Assembly: GCF_026745355.1 (NCBI RefSeq)
Contig: NC_079207.1
Span: 30,120,507-30,184,506, forward strand
DNA: 64,000 bases
Source of the DNA: Beta vulgaris subsp. vulgaris
Taxonomy: Eukaryota > Streptophyta > Magnoliopsida > Caryophyllales > Amaranthaceae
Reading direction: 5' to 3'
Shown here: piece by piece, positions 33,757 through 45,100 of the stretch
Position numbering within the stretch: position 1 is the stretch's first letter
How the letters are laid out: the number at the start of each line of letters is the position of its first letter
Made by a program: the position numbers and the translations under genes
Notes under the pieces: generated by a model
Databases searched by the model: none
Seen by the model: the letters and a program-made list of their open reading frames with translations, nothing else
What the model was told of the DNA's origin: nothing

Positions 33757-34378
33757 TGTTTACGCTAAAATTTATCTCTTACGACGAAATTAAAGTTTGG
33801 GACGATTCAACCAGATTATGTGTAAGATAATGCAATGAATGAATGCAATGGGGATCAAAGGGGATGAACAAACAAAAATGGTGATGCGGAAAACCCCAAT
33901 GAAGATGGGTAAAAACCGCGGGTGGATGGAGATCCACCAATCTACTATGGTTGACTGTCTTTCTTAGCAAGTGACAATCGTTACAGAATATCTTTTCCCT
34001 TAGCTTAATTCTAGTAATGTTGCGTAGTGCTTGACTAATGATCCTTACTTCTCTTTTGTATGCCTCTTTTTTCCCTTTGGCTTTTTCCAACTAATATCTA
34101 ATAAATTCTACAATTATTACATTAATTTTGGTCCTTTGATCATGGGAAATCTTTCTCATTTAGATTTCAACGTCATGATCCACGCTCCCCAACGGCTGAT
34201 TTTATGCCTTATGGAGCTCCTTCCTTATTTAGCAAAAATCGTTACTGCATAACTTCAAGCTCTAGCCTCTTGTTCTCTGTCACGTCTTCACACCATAGTT
34301 GCTACGTCATCATGTCAAACATAACCATGTCATCGCGTCGTCATGTCAGTGTCGTCCTGCGAAAACTCAGCCATAACA
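33757..34378 (-). repeat. 5' LTR of element B (right)
   Basis: A 622-bp direct copy of 20805-21434, TG to CA, followed by the AATAA target duplication. Confidence 0.95.
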
Positions 34379-35043
34379 AATAATATTAGGATAAATTATG
34401 GAGATAAAATATTCAATAATATTAGGTGATCACAACATTTTGCTAGAAGCTAATTGTGATTTGTTCGACTAATATGATTGGGCCAACTACTAGTATTATT
34501 GAGTCCTATGAGGTCACACAAGTAATGACACTTGGATATTACCCAAATCCATTTGTGAAATAGGTTGGGCGGTTTTATGATGGGTGGGAAGAGTTGTAAC
34601 TCATGAGTTTATTAGGCTCATCATACATTATGAGGGAAGATAAAGCCTCATGAAACACCTCTTTTGTAACCACCTTATATAATGATATAGGGGATACAAA
34701 GGTTGACATACTTTTTACAACTTCTAGAGTAAAAAAACTGATTTTTCCCTTAGTCTTTTCACACCCATTTCGGCCCTCACCTCAAAAAGTAAGAGAGTGT
34801 TTTTCTCTCTTCCGTACTAGCATACGTGGTGATCTAAGTGTTGTTCGTGGACTAATACTAGAGGAACGGCACTTGACGTTCTCATAAGATCTCACTTGGA
34901 AGTTAGTACCTTTGAGGATTCACGCATCAAAGGTATATAATGTTATATATTATCTGATTCATGTTAGTTTATGCAATGATCTTGGGATAGATGTTCAAGT
35001 ATATGATACTTGGTTTTCCGCATTATGCATCTAACTTCCTACA
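34379..35043 (+). repeat. Remainder of the copia 3' LTR
   Basis: Starts with the duplicated AATAA and continues TATTAGGATAAATTATGG as in the 5' LTR, ending TTCCTACA. The GAATC target duplication follows at 35044-35048. Confidence 0.95.
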
Positions 35044-35048
35044 GAATC

Positions 35049-37486
35049 ATCTTTAGGTCTTGTTAATTTATGGGTCCAATGCAATTTTATAGTTTAGTTT
35101 TACTTGCATTATTGGTCTTCTAAAGTTTTAGATAATGTGCCATATAAGTTCGAGTAAGATTTTGATTATCAACTCCTAATCATTATTGTTCGATCTGTCT
35201 CAAATTAGGTAGATTTCTTTGGTCATATTTGGTTGTAATTGACATTATTGATTGATCAGGTGATTTCGGTTTTTATCTTTATCAGTTAAAATTTGGGTCA
35301 GATCAGATTGGTTATGAATCTATAAATGATTCAATTATAGAAAGTGTACTATATATTTTTCGTTCCTACGAGGAGTTTTCGACCGCCTTCCACTAGTGGA
35401 CTAATCTCCTACGGGATTTTGCATGGGTACCTCAAAGGCAGAATCCCTCCCAGTTGAGATTTTTTCCACACCCAAGGCTCGAACTCGAGACATCGTTGAT
35501 TGATCGAGTGATTTTGGTCATCATTATCAGTTGAAATTTGGGTCAGATCAGATTGATTTAATTCATAATAAGATTCTATAAATGATTCAATTATAAAAAG
35601 TGTATTATATATGTTTTGATCCTACTCCGAGGAGTTTCCCACCACTTTCGGTGAGTGGATTAATCTCTTTCGGGAGATTGCATGAGTCCTTCAAAAGGCA
35701 GCATCCCTCATGCCCTTAACCACTCATGCCAACCCTAATTGGTAGTGTATTATATATCAATATAATAATCCAATTATATTTATACATATGTGTGTGAGCG
35801 TCATATTTCGCACCATAATAACAATATCAATTTGATCAACTTCCTGGATTCTTTACTACAGAACAACAAACAAAGTTCAATTAATTAATCAAACAAGAAG
35901 GAAATCTATTATTCTTGCCAATATTACATTGATGCTGATTGAATTATTGATTATAGTTATGAGTCATGCCAAATCAAATAAGTCAAATAAACTTGTTACT
36001 AAGTAGCAATAAATCAACAATAGCAAATTAACAATGAGTCAAGCCACATCATGTAAGTTTGTTGCCATCACTTTTAAATGTACAGTAGCATTTATTATAT
36101 TAGACCTCAAAAGGTTAAATTTTTCCTTAATATGAAGGCCCAACTAGAACATAATACCCATTGGACGAAGTCAACATAAGTCAAAGTCAAAAGAAGAAGA
36201 CTGGCAAGATTGTTAGGAGATGGAAGTCAAGAATAGTAGAAGTACAGGGGGTTACAATCATGAGACAAATCCATATAAGGAAGAATATACAAATAGTTCT
36301 TTCGCTTGCCTATGATCAAGGCAGGTGATATAATCGTTCGTGAGCTATACCCATAACTCTCTCACTACCAATAGTTCTTTCTCTCTTTCTAGTAATTAAG
36401 GGAAGAGAGTCCTTGCATCTGCCATGTAGCAAGGTGGATGTCCTAGCTTAGAATACATGCAAGGGAATTGGCGGGATAGCTCTATCACCTATGACAAGGT
36501 AAGCCTTGAAAACTAATTGTCTCCGTTTAGTGGGGCTGCCACTCATAGATCATAACATTTGTCCTTCCGACCTTTCAACACTAGCAGGTGTCAGGCTTGA
36601 AGGTATACCAAAGAACACTCTTCTTTATCCTACTATGATCTACACAAAGAGGTAAGAGGGTAGGAATGCATTGACAGCTCTTTTTACCTTACCCAAAGCC
36701 TTGACCAAGAAATTAAATTAAACTATAGAGGGCTTGATCCTGACGCGATTCTAAGGTGTTTTTTTCGAAATGTCGCTCCGCTTGCAAGGAGCAAGAAAAC
36801 AAATTTGTCTGTGGTGATGTCAGCATTCTGGCTTATGAAATGTTGTATATCCAATGATCAAGACAATTCCCGTGAAACTCTTTCATTTCATAGAAGTCTT
36901 CATATGAAGTATATAGCTACTCACATGCGTTTCTTTGTCGGACCAACCCAACCGGTGATTTTTGACAAGTCTTTCTTTGAAGTAACTTATCTTCTAGGAT
37001 AGAATTATTGACATGTAGCTCACTTATTTTATTCCTTAGTGACGCAATTATTAGTTTTCCCATGTGATCTAGGCCAAACCATTCTTTTATATGTAATGGT
37101 GTCGTATCCGTCTAGGCTTCACTTTCGGTTTCAAATTATCGTACCATCTTGGGTCTAATGACAACTGGAGAATGTAACTATTCTTAGTCGAAGTGACTTC
37201 GAGTCAACTTAACCTTGAAGTTCAATTTCACTTCTACCAGTGTCTTAAGATAAGGATCAACTACTGCTTCTCAAACCATTCTAGATTGATCATGGTTTTA
37301 ACCGGCCCCTTGAATTTTATCATACTATCTCGTCCATTGTTATCAAAAAATATGTTTTCGATGCTACAAATATTCCTCTTTCTAACCTTTCGTGCAAATT
37401 CGAATTTCATAGTATAGTGCCTAAGTTTAACTTAGGAGGAAGAGGACTGCCTAGAACAATGGAGTCTTTGTCTGTGTAGTAGCAAT
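35049..37486. other. Transposon-free-looking intergenic stretch, no gene recognised
   Basis: AT-rich sequence with the imperfect tandem duplication described separately. Small ORFs (36805-37002, 37193-37417) have no family motif. The part 36180-37440 resembles decayed retrotransposon LTR or UTR sequence in composition, but I found no partner copy. Confidence 0.55.
35270..35730. repeat. Imperfect tandem duplication, about 240-bp unit
   Basis: The two copies share ATTTGGGTCAGATCAGATTG, TATAAATGATTCAATTATA and TCCTAC..GAGGAGTTT, then GGGA.TTGCATG. They start near 35270 and 35510. The segments AAAGGCAG(A/C)ATCCCTC followed by CTCGAACTCGAGAC or CTTAACCACTCATGCC look like decayed SINE or tRNA-related words, but no A and B boxes are clear. 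Confidence 0.65.
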
Positions 37487-37975
37487 TGGTAGGCGTATGT
37501 CATGTACTCCTAACCAATAATTAACCTACTCTCATGCACAGTAAGCAAGTAAATTAAAGCAGAGATCGTATCCACAAGGAGCAAAGGAACTTGATCGGAA
37601 ATTAGTGAATTCAGGACCCTAGTATGTACTAAGGCCAAAGTAACCGAACTGGGGGAATTTGGAACAATGCAAGTAAGCTAAACTACACACAGTATTAAAA
37701 CACGAAGAGATTACAATATAAAATACCTTGGACTCTATTAGCATCCACTCTAACCTAGTTTGTGATCACAAAACCTTAACCCCGCTACTTCCTATGGTCA
37801 CCTATCGAGAAGTGTAGACCTCTATCCTCCTATATCGTGGCTAAACACAAGATCCGCGTGGTTTGAACCGCCCTTACTATGACTTAACTCAAATGAATCA
37901 CACTTAAGTCCAAACCAAAGTAACATTAAGGTCGAGGAACACGATAGGATTACTAATGTTATCAAAGCAATATTT
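37487..37975 (-). repeat. Athila 3' LTR, first part
   Basis: Begins TGGTAGGCGTATG. It matches 42835-43175 in order, apart from the block deleted from the right copy. It resumes at 39089 after the CACTA-like insertion. Confidence 0.85.
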
Positions 37976-39088
37976 CTACTTTGAAAAAAGCCCATCTGAT
38001 GCGGTCAAAATCGGGCTTACAGATGCGGTTTTGGTCCGCATCAGGTGGGCCCGCAGCAGCTTTAAGAAATAATCTGATGCAGCCCAAAACCGCATCAAAT
38101 TCGTTAGATCTGATGCGGTTTCGAACAGGACCGCTTCATAAAGTACGGATAGGGTTTTAAAAAAAACGACAACAACAGAAATCAACCAACACCAAAAAAC
38201 CAGCACATATTAATCAATAAAAACGACAATCAACAGTAACAACATAAAGATTGTAAGGATGCGATAGCAATAAAAAACACGACGAATTTGTAGAAAGATG
38301 AATTAATCAATAAAAAGGGCGATTTACAACAATTAAACAGTAAAAAAATAAATTAAAATTCGAAAAAACCCAGATCTATAAACTAAATTAAAGAACAAAT
38401 ATTATACAAATAAAATATAGATTAGATTATACAAATTACAAATAAATTTAGACGATGTCTTCGAGGATGCAAACAAAAACAAGATCTAGAGGACGACAGA
38501 TGAATTCGACGAGAAGGACGATGATTCGATGAGAAGGGAGATGAATTCGACGAGAACGCGAGCATATCTGAGTGAGGATGAATTTGACGACGAAAAGAAT
38601 AGGCTGCAGTGTTCGTTGAGAGGAGGGAGATGAGAGAGATTGAGTGAGGAGTTAAGAGAGAGGATGACCATGGCTTGAGTGACGATGAGCTGCGATGTTC
38701 GTTGAGAGGAGGGAGATGATAGAGATTGAGTGAGGAGAGGAGAGAGATTGAGCAGAGCCGTGGTTTGAGTGAGGAGAGGAGAGGAGAGAGAGGGATTAGG
38801 GTTTGAGAGGAAGTAGGTTTTGAGAGGGCGGAAATGGGCTGGGGTTATGGGGTTATAAGGGAATTAATGGGATGAGAGTTGGGCTGCATCTCCGATTTTC
38901 TTTTAAAAGAACCGCATCAGATGTCAACAAGCCCGCATCAATTTTTAAATCTGATGCGGTCCACTAGAGGACCGCATCAGATTTTTTTTTTCCAACTTTC
39001 TTGCCTGTTTTTTTAATTGATTTTCTGATGCGGTTTTGTAAAAATCGCATCTCTTACTAAGTGACAGAAAGGGTTTTTTCCACTAGTG
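37976..39088. mobile_element. Small CACTA-like element in the Athila 3' LTR
   Basis: The right end reads GGGTTTTTTCCACTAGTG, i.e. CACTAGTGGAAAAAACCC inward. The left end, CTACTTTGAAAAAAGCCC, is a damaged copy. TCTGATGCGG and CCGCATCAGA words repeat in both orientations near both ends, as subterminal repeats do. The interior (38460-38830) is GA-rich with an internal duplication of GTTCGTTGAGAGGAGGGAGA (38605 and 38697). No transposase coding is seen. No target duplication is present, consistent with a deletion of about 280 bp of LTR at the site. Confidence 0.75.
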
Positions 39089-39174
39089 AACAACCGAATC
39101 CAAGATAGATGTTTAAGCTATCAAAGCCATAGAATCCATTACAAATTTACAAAAGAAGAGAAGAAGAAACCATA
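39089..39174 (-). repeat. Athila 3' LTR, second part
   Basis: AACAACCGAATCCAAGATAG through GAAGAAACCATA matches 43441-43526 of the right LTR. It is cut at the ACCATA junction by the next insertion. Confidence 0.8.
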
Positions 39175-40104
39175 TACTAGTAGAATAATTGATTATTGTC
39201 GCGGTGGTATTGCTGCGTTCTACAAAAAATGGCAGCAATGTGGTATCAACATAATTTTTTTAAAAAAAAAGTTGATTTTTTGACCAGACCTATTGCTGCG
39301 ATTTTTGGCAAGAACGCAGCAATATATTAAAATATTATCAAAAAAATAATATATTGCTGCGTTTCTTAAAAAAACCATAGCAATATCATTAAAGAATATA
39401 AAAAAAAAAGTATAAAGACATGCTATCATTAGTTAGGGTTTGTTTTGTTTCCTCATATTCTCTCAAGTCTCACACGCCATTTCTCATCTCACCCTCACTC
39501 CTCACTCCTCTCTCCTCTCACCTCTCACCTCTCACCTCTCACCTTCACCCTCACTCCTCTTTCCTCTCACCGTCGACCCTCTTCGACCCTCACTGGTTCA
39601 CTCTTCATCTTCGACCATCTTCGACCGCGATGATTCCGACGATCCCACCTACGTCGCAGTCGAGATGATGAAGGTGTTGGAGAGATGTCGATTTTTTTTC
39701 CATCTCGAGTCATCTGTTTTGATGAAGGTGTTCGGTGGTGTTGCTATGGTCGTGTTCGTCTCCACCAACGTCAGTCGCCGTCTTCATCAATGTCGTTTGC
39801 CGTATTCGTCTCCACCAATGTCGTCCACACCTAACGTTCGTCGTCGTCTGCACCAACATGTTTGCCGTCGTCCGCACCAAGCCGTTCGTCTGCCGCATAA
39901 TTTCACAATGAACGTCCGTTTCAAAATCTTATGTCATTTTCCTCTAATTTTTAATTGTTAATTTTCTTTATTAATTCTATGTACTTCTGTATTTCTTTTA
40001 TTTTCATTTTCTTTTTTAAAATTTTTTTCCTTGTTGGTCTGTTTTCATTTTTTTTTTGTAATTAGGATTTGTAATTAGGATTATGTTTATGCACGGTAAA
40101 GTCG
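39175..40104. mobile_element. Second CACTA-like fragment replacing Athila pol
   Basis: It begins TACTAGTAGAATAATTGA (a CACTAGTAG-type terminus with a first-base change) directly after LTR sequence. Inverted and direct words TTGCTGCG / CGCAGCAA follow at 39211, 39291, 39315 and 39354, as in subterminal regions. Next come a CT-rich tract with TCACCTC tandem copies (39515-39545) and an ORF (39440-39961) of low complexity without a known motif. No right terminus was found before Athila pol resumes at about 40105, so it is truncated or fused to a deletion. Confidence 0.55.
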
Positions 40105-40833
40105 TGTTTTAGGCTGTCCCACGAGCTTTGCATCATCCTCCAGCAAAATTTGGTGCATGCAAGTGGTTGGGCTAATTCGCTTGATATCTGCTATAGTTCA
40201 CCCGATCACCTCCTTATGCTCTTTTAGCTCCTTGATAAGTTTTCTTTCCTGTTCATCGGAGAGCTTACTTGATATAATCACTGGTAGTGTATCTCCGTCT
40301 CCAAGGAATGAATATTTCAAATTCTCAGGCAATGATTTCAGCTCGACTATGTGTGCTTGCAAAATATACGGTAAAAGCTTTCCTAGAGGGACAGTTAAAG
40401 GCCTAGGCCCCACAAAGGACGGAATGAGTGGAAGAGTCACATGTTCCTCCAAAGTCTGGACTGTATCCTGCAAGTTAGCACTTAAAACATATTAAACATC
40501 ATTTCTTCCCAAGGTATGTTCATGAGGTACCCGCAAAGAATCTTCACCACCTATCTCGAAAACATCCCGCGAGTATGAATCAATGACATAGATGGAGTAA
40601 AAAGAGTGGTCATCACTCGGGAATTTCATGCATTCATATATGTTAAACTCTACAAGACATCCATCAAACGTCATAGTAAGACAACCGATATGTTGGTAAA
40701 TTTTTGTTCAAGCAGTTTTCAAAAATCGACCTTCCTAACAAAATAGGAGTGGTGTGCTTGTCATGCTCCGTGTCTAAAACATAAAACTCAGCAGGAAAAA
40801 TTAACTTATCGACCTTAACCAACATGTCTTCTA
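40105..40833 (-). pseudogene. Athila pol, protease-to-reverse-transcriptase junction
   Basis: On the minus strand, 40674-40492 reads MTFDGCLVEFNIYECMKFPS. 40473-40198 reads LPENLKYSFLGDGDTLPVII and KLSDEQERKLIKELKEHKEV, the characteristic linker before gypsy reverse transcriptase. It continues in broken form to LLEDDAKLVGQP near 40120, where the polymerase itself should begin. No catalytic motif survives. Confidence 0.82.
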
Positions 40834-41352
40834 TTATCCCTTTCGGGTAAGCATTAGAACAGTCGGGTAACCACTTTCATGCATGGTACCTAGTTTTAGG
40901 GACTCATATAAAGGATATGGAATCACATTAATCGAAGCCCCTAAATCCAGCATAACTCTAGGAAATGTGGTGTTCCCAATCATGCAAGGGATAACGAACA
41001 TGCCTGGATCCTTAAGAAATTTGGCATACCTAGGAATTTTCTTCAAAGCATCCAAAAAGGGAATATTTACCTCACATTTACGAAAAGTTTCGTAAATGTC
41101 ACGATCACACTCCTTTTTCCGAGTGTCTCGTAGTGCTTCTGGGAAAGGAGGAGTTGGCTCGTAAAGTGGTGGACGTGGTGATTGCTTGGGCTTCTCATGA
41201 GATGTAGAAGGCTCAGGTTCTGGCTCTAGCTCGGCCTCAGTCGTCGTCTCATAAACAATAATCTCCTTCTCGACCTCTTTATATCTTCCTTTTATCTCTT
41301 TTTCGCTCCTCGAAATAATTGCACTTGCATTCTGCCTCGAGTTAACCTTCAT
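40834..41352 (-). pseudogene. Athila gag C-terminus and aspartic protease
   Basis: A 172-residue frame: an acidic Pro- and Glu-rich linker, then FRKCEVNIPFLDALKKIPRY, KFLKDPGMFVIPCMIGNTTF and the protease motif MLDLGASINVIPYPLYESL, with DLGAS as the catalytic loop seen in Athila elements. The section 41353-42020 upstream is gag-derived but too broken to read. Confidence 0.85.
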
Positions 41353-42027
41353 TTAAGACAGTAGGTTCCACGAATCTCGAGCCTCTAACCGGCTCACTGC
41401 TCCAGAGACTGACTCATTTTTGTTGCTCCAAATTCTTTATGCTCGATCGGGTCTCCTCCTAAAATTGAACCATATTTCCCTGCATGTTAGTCACATTTTT
41501 AGTTAAAGCATTAATCATTTCTTCAGTTGACATGTTGGTACTCGATCCCTATGCTTGGCCTTGCTGCCTAAAATGTGGAGCTCCTTGCTCCTGTTGTCTC
41601 GAGTAAGCAGGTTGAGGGCGGTTATACTGTTGCGGGCCCGGCTAGTTTCTTGGGGCCTTCCCATATCTCAAATTGGGGAGATCTCGCCACTCGGGGTTAT
41701 ATGTACTCGAATACGGGTCATACCATTTCTGAAAACCTTAGACCTGAAATTCGGCCGCCTTCACCTCTTCACTCGCTTCCTCCTACAAACGAGGACAAAT
41801 GTGGAATGGTTCGAAGAGCAAATGCCACAAGCTTTCGCATAGCGAGTATTCTTCTCCTTTTTCATGAGTTCCTGCACCATAGATATCAAAGCTTGCACTT
41901 GATCCTCTAGCTTAGAAGTTCCATAACTATTGGCAGCCACAAGATAAGCTCCCGAACTATAGTGAATTGTCTCGAGCCCTCAGCCAACTCGTTTATCAAA
42001 TCTTTAGCAACTTGTGCGCGGTTTTAT

Positions 42028-42786
42028 TTAATTTACAATTGAACATCCACTAGCTGCATTCACCATACGTGCATCTTCACCACAAAGCCCATTGTAGAAG
42101 TAGATCACTAAGTGTTCATCTGCGTAGCGATGATAAGGACAACTAGCACACAACTTCTTGAACCTGGCCCAGTACTCATAAAAGGTCTCATCACTCTTTT
42201 TCTCGATGTTGCTTATCTCCTTCTTGAACACCGAATACGTTGAAGTCGGGAAATATTGCTCGACAAAAGCCTTTTTTAAATCAGCCCATGTGGAAATGCT
42301 ACCTCGTGGAAGGTAATACATCTAATCATTTGCTGCACCTCTTAATGAGAACGGGAAGGATTTGAATTTCAACTTATCTTCCCACACTCTGCTTGGTTTC
42401 ATGCTGCTGCAAACCACATGGAACTACGAAAGATGCTTATTCGGATCCTGACCATTTATCCCATAGAATGTCGAAAGCAAATGTATTAACCTCGATAGCA
42501 GCTCAAAAGTCACCCCTTTATCTTCTTGTGGGAATGTAATGCACATGGGTTCCTGATCAAGGTTAGGAGATGTGAGCTCCTTAAATGTGCGTGGCTCGAC
42601 CCTCGGAGGCATATCTTCTTCGATTTCGATAGCAAAAGGAAGCTCCTTTAAGTTTTCACGTCGTTCTCTTCTCAACCTGAAAAGAGATAATTCCAAATCT
42701 CGATCGTACTGCAAGGGATGTTGGTTACTAGGACGGGTATTAACCATAAACTTCAAAGTAGTACAACCTAAAGAATAAAAGTTCAC
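42028..42786 (-). pseudogene. gag: Athila gag (broken)
   Basis: The N-terminal piece 42786-42424 opens MNFYSLGCTTLKFMVNTRPS and includes a long charged region ending in FPQEDKGVTFELLSRLI. After a frame break, 42321-42028 carries the retrotransposon gag core: PRGSISTWADLKKAFVEQYF, DETFYEYWARFKKLCASCPY and LVIYFYNGL. Both segments are characteristic of Athila gag. Confidence 0.86.
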
Positions 42787-42813
42787 TAATTACAAACAAG
42801 AAATGCGTTGCTC

Positions 42814-42829
42814 CCTGACAACGACGCCA
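42814..42829 (-). promoter_or_regulatory. Athila primer binding site
   Basis: The minus strand reads TGGCGTCGTTGTCAGG, close to the TGGCGCCGTTGCCGGGG site common in Athila and Tat elements. It sits five bases inside the right LTR. Confidence 0.8.
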
Positions 42830-42834
42830 AATTA

Positions 42835-43529
42835 TGGTTGGCGTATTTGGGAGGGGGGGAATTTGGAACAATGCAAGTAAGCTAAACTATGCACAATATT
42901 AGAACACGAAGAGATTACAATATAAAAAGGCCTTGGACTTGATTAGCATCTACTCTAACCTAATTTGTGATCACGAAACCTTAACCCCAACACTTCCTAT
43001 GGTCACCAATCGAGAAGTCTGACCACTATCCTTCTAGATTGTGGCTAAACACACGATACGCGTGTTTTGAACCGCCCTTACTATGACTTAACTCAAATGA
43101 ATCGCACATAAGTCCAAACCAAAGTAGCATTAAGGTCGAGGAACACGACAGGATTACTAATGTTATGAAAGCAATAACATCCAAGTAATAAGCAATGCTT
43201 CTTTAAGTGCAAAAGATTAATGTTCAACAATCAAGCACCTAGTGTGCTACATGGAACTACGAAAACAACAATCCAATTATGCACCTAGAACTAGCATTAG
43301 ATGAATCACACAACAATATATACTAGTAACGTTCCTAGTAAAGATTACACAAGCATCATGAAAGTAAATACAAGAAGAATCACAATGACCATTGAGAAAG
43401 TAGAGGATAAGAACTTCTCACAAATATATTAGAGCTTCAACAACCGCAACCAAGATAGATGTTTAAGCTAGCAAAGCCATAAAATTCATTATAAATCTAA
43501 AAAAAGAAGAGAAGAAGAAACCATAGGAA
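42835..43529 (-). repeat. Athila 5' LTR (right)
   Basis: Starts TGGTTGGCGTATTTGG and matches the left LTR with gaps. The outer end is not certain: similarity with the left copy stops at ACCATA (43526), where that copy is interrupted. The sequence to 43607 may still belong to the LTR. Confidence 0.75.
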
Positions 43530-43607
43530 GCAATGTTCTCTCTACCCTCCTCTCGTAGCTAGAACATAAAACTAAAACTAACATAACATAATTAATAACC
43601 CTCACTA

Positions 43608-43925
43608 CTACATTAAAAGGCAAAGGCAACACACCAAAATCGTTGCAATAAGGCTAAAAGTCGTTGCAGTAGACCTGCTGCAACGGTTTTGTACCGTCGC
43701 ATTTGTTGGCGTTGCAATAGGCCTACTGCAATGACTTTTAGCCCAATTGCAACGGATAAATGTGTTTTTGCCTTAGATCATCTATCTTTTGCAACGGCTT
43801 TGTAAGTGGCAGGTTATGCAACATTCTTGGCTACTGCAACGCCTACTATTTAAGCTAGTGCAACGGATTTAAGCTACTGCAACGAAATTTTTTTTTCCCT
43901 ATTTTTTAGTGATATTGCAACGATT
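43608..43925. repeat. Subterminal repeats of the CACTA element
   Basis: More than ten GCAACG or CGTTGC words in both orientations lie within 320 bp of the terminus, for example CGTTGCAGTAG, GCTGCAACGG and TACTGCAACG. Confidence 0.8.
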
Positions 43926-45100
43926 ATTAATGTAACATGTTGAAAACCTATAATATTACAGCTCTTGATATATATTAGTAACGATGCAACAAATGCAAAA
44001 ATACTCTTGAAATGCCAAAAATAATTGTCATATATATCAGTATCATAATTTCCAAAACTAATTAAACTAAGAATATACATTACAAATCCTAATTAACGAA
44101 AATTAACGTACTTAATCAAACCCAACTAATAAATATTTGTTTTAGTACCACAAATTTCTTTTAAGTAAAAATATAGATCATTTTCCTTCTAAATATCACT
44201 CCACTTGATCTGTTTTGCTGCTCTTCTGAGTTTCACTAATTAACCAAAGGTTGTCCGGCTTGGTTAAATCCCAAATCTTCAGGAATTTCAGCAAGTCTCT
44301 CCAGAAAAGAAGATATAGATGTTGATTGTCTTAAAAAACAGAATTCAGAAAGTTTCTTCCAAAAAATAAGAAAAGTATATAGATGTTGATGATTGCCTTA
44401 AAAAATAGAAATCAGAAAGTTTCTTCCAAGTACGAGATATTTGTGGTTATTACAATATATAGTTAAAGAATGAGGCTGATGAATATGCAAAAAAAAAGCG
44501 TATAAAAAGTGGTTGTGCATTGGACATCTTAGGCAGTAGTAGCATACAACATAAATTTCTGCATTTTCATTCTCTATTCTTCAGACCTGCAGTTAACTAC
44601 ACTTTGTTAATTTTTTTCTGTTTTAAATTTTTGAGCGTAGTCAATTAGTTTTAGTTAGTTAGTTATGGACAAAGTTAATCTTTTATTATAATATTAGGTG
44701 GTTAAAGAAACATATTTGCAGATCATAAGTCAGAATTCAGGTCCTAATTCAACACATTTATATTAATATATGCATATGGAATGCCAAGTTGATGCATAAT
44801 TTTGATCTACTCATTTTACTTTCTGTGCTAAACATATTTGGAGGTGCATATGGAGCAACAACAACCTTTTTAGCAAGAAAAAGAGGATTAAGGCTAAGAT
44901 AGGTTTCCAAGTCTCGGTGGACGATGGAAAAAAGCTTTCAATGACTATTTCAAGAAGGTAAACTCAACAACATACAAGAAAGCCTATTGCAATGCCAAGT
45001 CAGGTAATCCAATAGACATACCAAAAAGCAGATAATCCATGTGACAAGTAGAATAAAATCATGAAAAAGTCATGGTTGTAGCATATTCCACAGGTTTAGA
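43926..45100. other. 3' non-coding part of the CACTA element
   Basis: AT-rich, no recognisable gene. It contains a direct duplication of GAA(T/A)TCAGAAAGTTTCTTCCA with flanking GATGTTGAT words (44321-44425). Confidence 0.6.

Larger units (their letters stand above)
20805..34378 (-). mobile_element. Tat-type Ty3/gypsy retrotransposon, element B (same family as A, inverted, internally deleted)
   Basis: Its LTRs, 20805-21434 and 33757-34378, are reverse complements of those of element A. A perfect AATAA duplication flanks it (20800-20804, 34379-34383). The primer site lies inside the right LTR, so the element reads leftward. Without the CACTA insertion it is about 7.7 kb, shorter than A. Internal deletions removed the end of gag, the protease, the start and catalytic box of reverse transcriptase, and the integrase core. 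It cannot have moved on its own proteins in its present form. Confidence 0.93.
3307..35043 (+). mobile_element. Ty1/copia LTR retrotransposon, outer element of the nested stack
   Basis: The 5' LTR is 3307-4034. The 3' LTR is split into 20764-20804 and 34379-35043 by gypsy element B. A perfect 5-bp target duplication GAATC flanks it (3302-3306 and 35044-35048). The first LTR base is C in the 5' copy and T in the 3' copy, so the TG start has mutated once. A tRNA-Met-type primer site follows the 5' LTR. Domain order gag, protease, integrase, reverse transcriptase, RNase H is diagnostic of Ty1/copia. Removing element A, element B and their target duplications leaves about 8.3 kb. By eye the LTRs differ at a few dozen positions plus indels, so it is not recent. 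Every coding domain is frameshifted, so the copy is dead. The lineage within copia is not determined. Confidence 0.93.
37487..43607 (-). mobile_element. Athila-type Ty3/gypsy remnant
   Basis: Direct repeats at 37487-37975 plus 39089-39174 and at 42835-43529 are its LTRs. They share AATTTGGAACAATGCAAGTA and TTATGGTCACC-type blocks. The right LTR lacks about 170 bp near its start that the left copy keeps. The left copy lacks about 280 bp where a CACTA-like element sits. A primer site lies left of the right LTR, so the element reads leftward. Gag, the protease and the first part of pol remain. The rest of reverse transcriptase, RNase H and integrase is missing between about 40105 and 39174. The outer ends are uncertain. 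Confidence 0.8.

Noticed and set aside
35340..35740. Possible SINE ends (CTCGAACTCGAGAC, CTTAACCACTCATGCC)
   Set aside because: No clear polymerase III A and B boxes or target duplications; only the tandem duplication is supported.
39440..39961. 173-residue ORF rich in Ser, Pro and Arg
   Set aside because: It runs through CT-rich tandem TCACCTC sequence inside a CACTA-like fragment; the composition explains the open frame.
37482..43534. GCAAT on both sides as an Athila target duplication (37482-37486 and 43530-43534)
   Set aside because: It would force the LTR to end in GGAA instead of CA, and similarity between LTRs stops before that point; probably coincidence.
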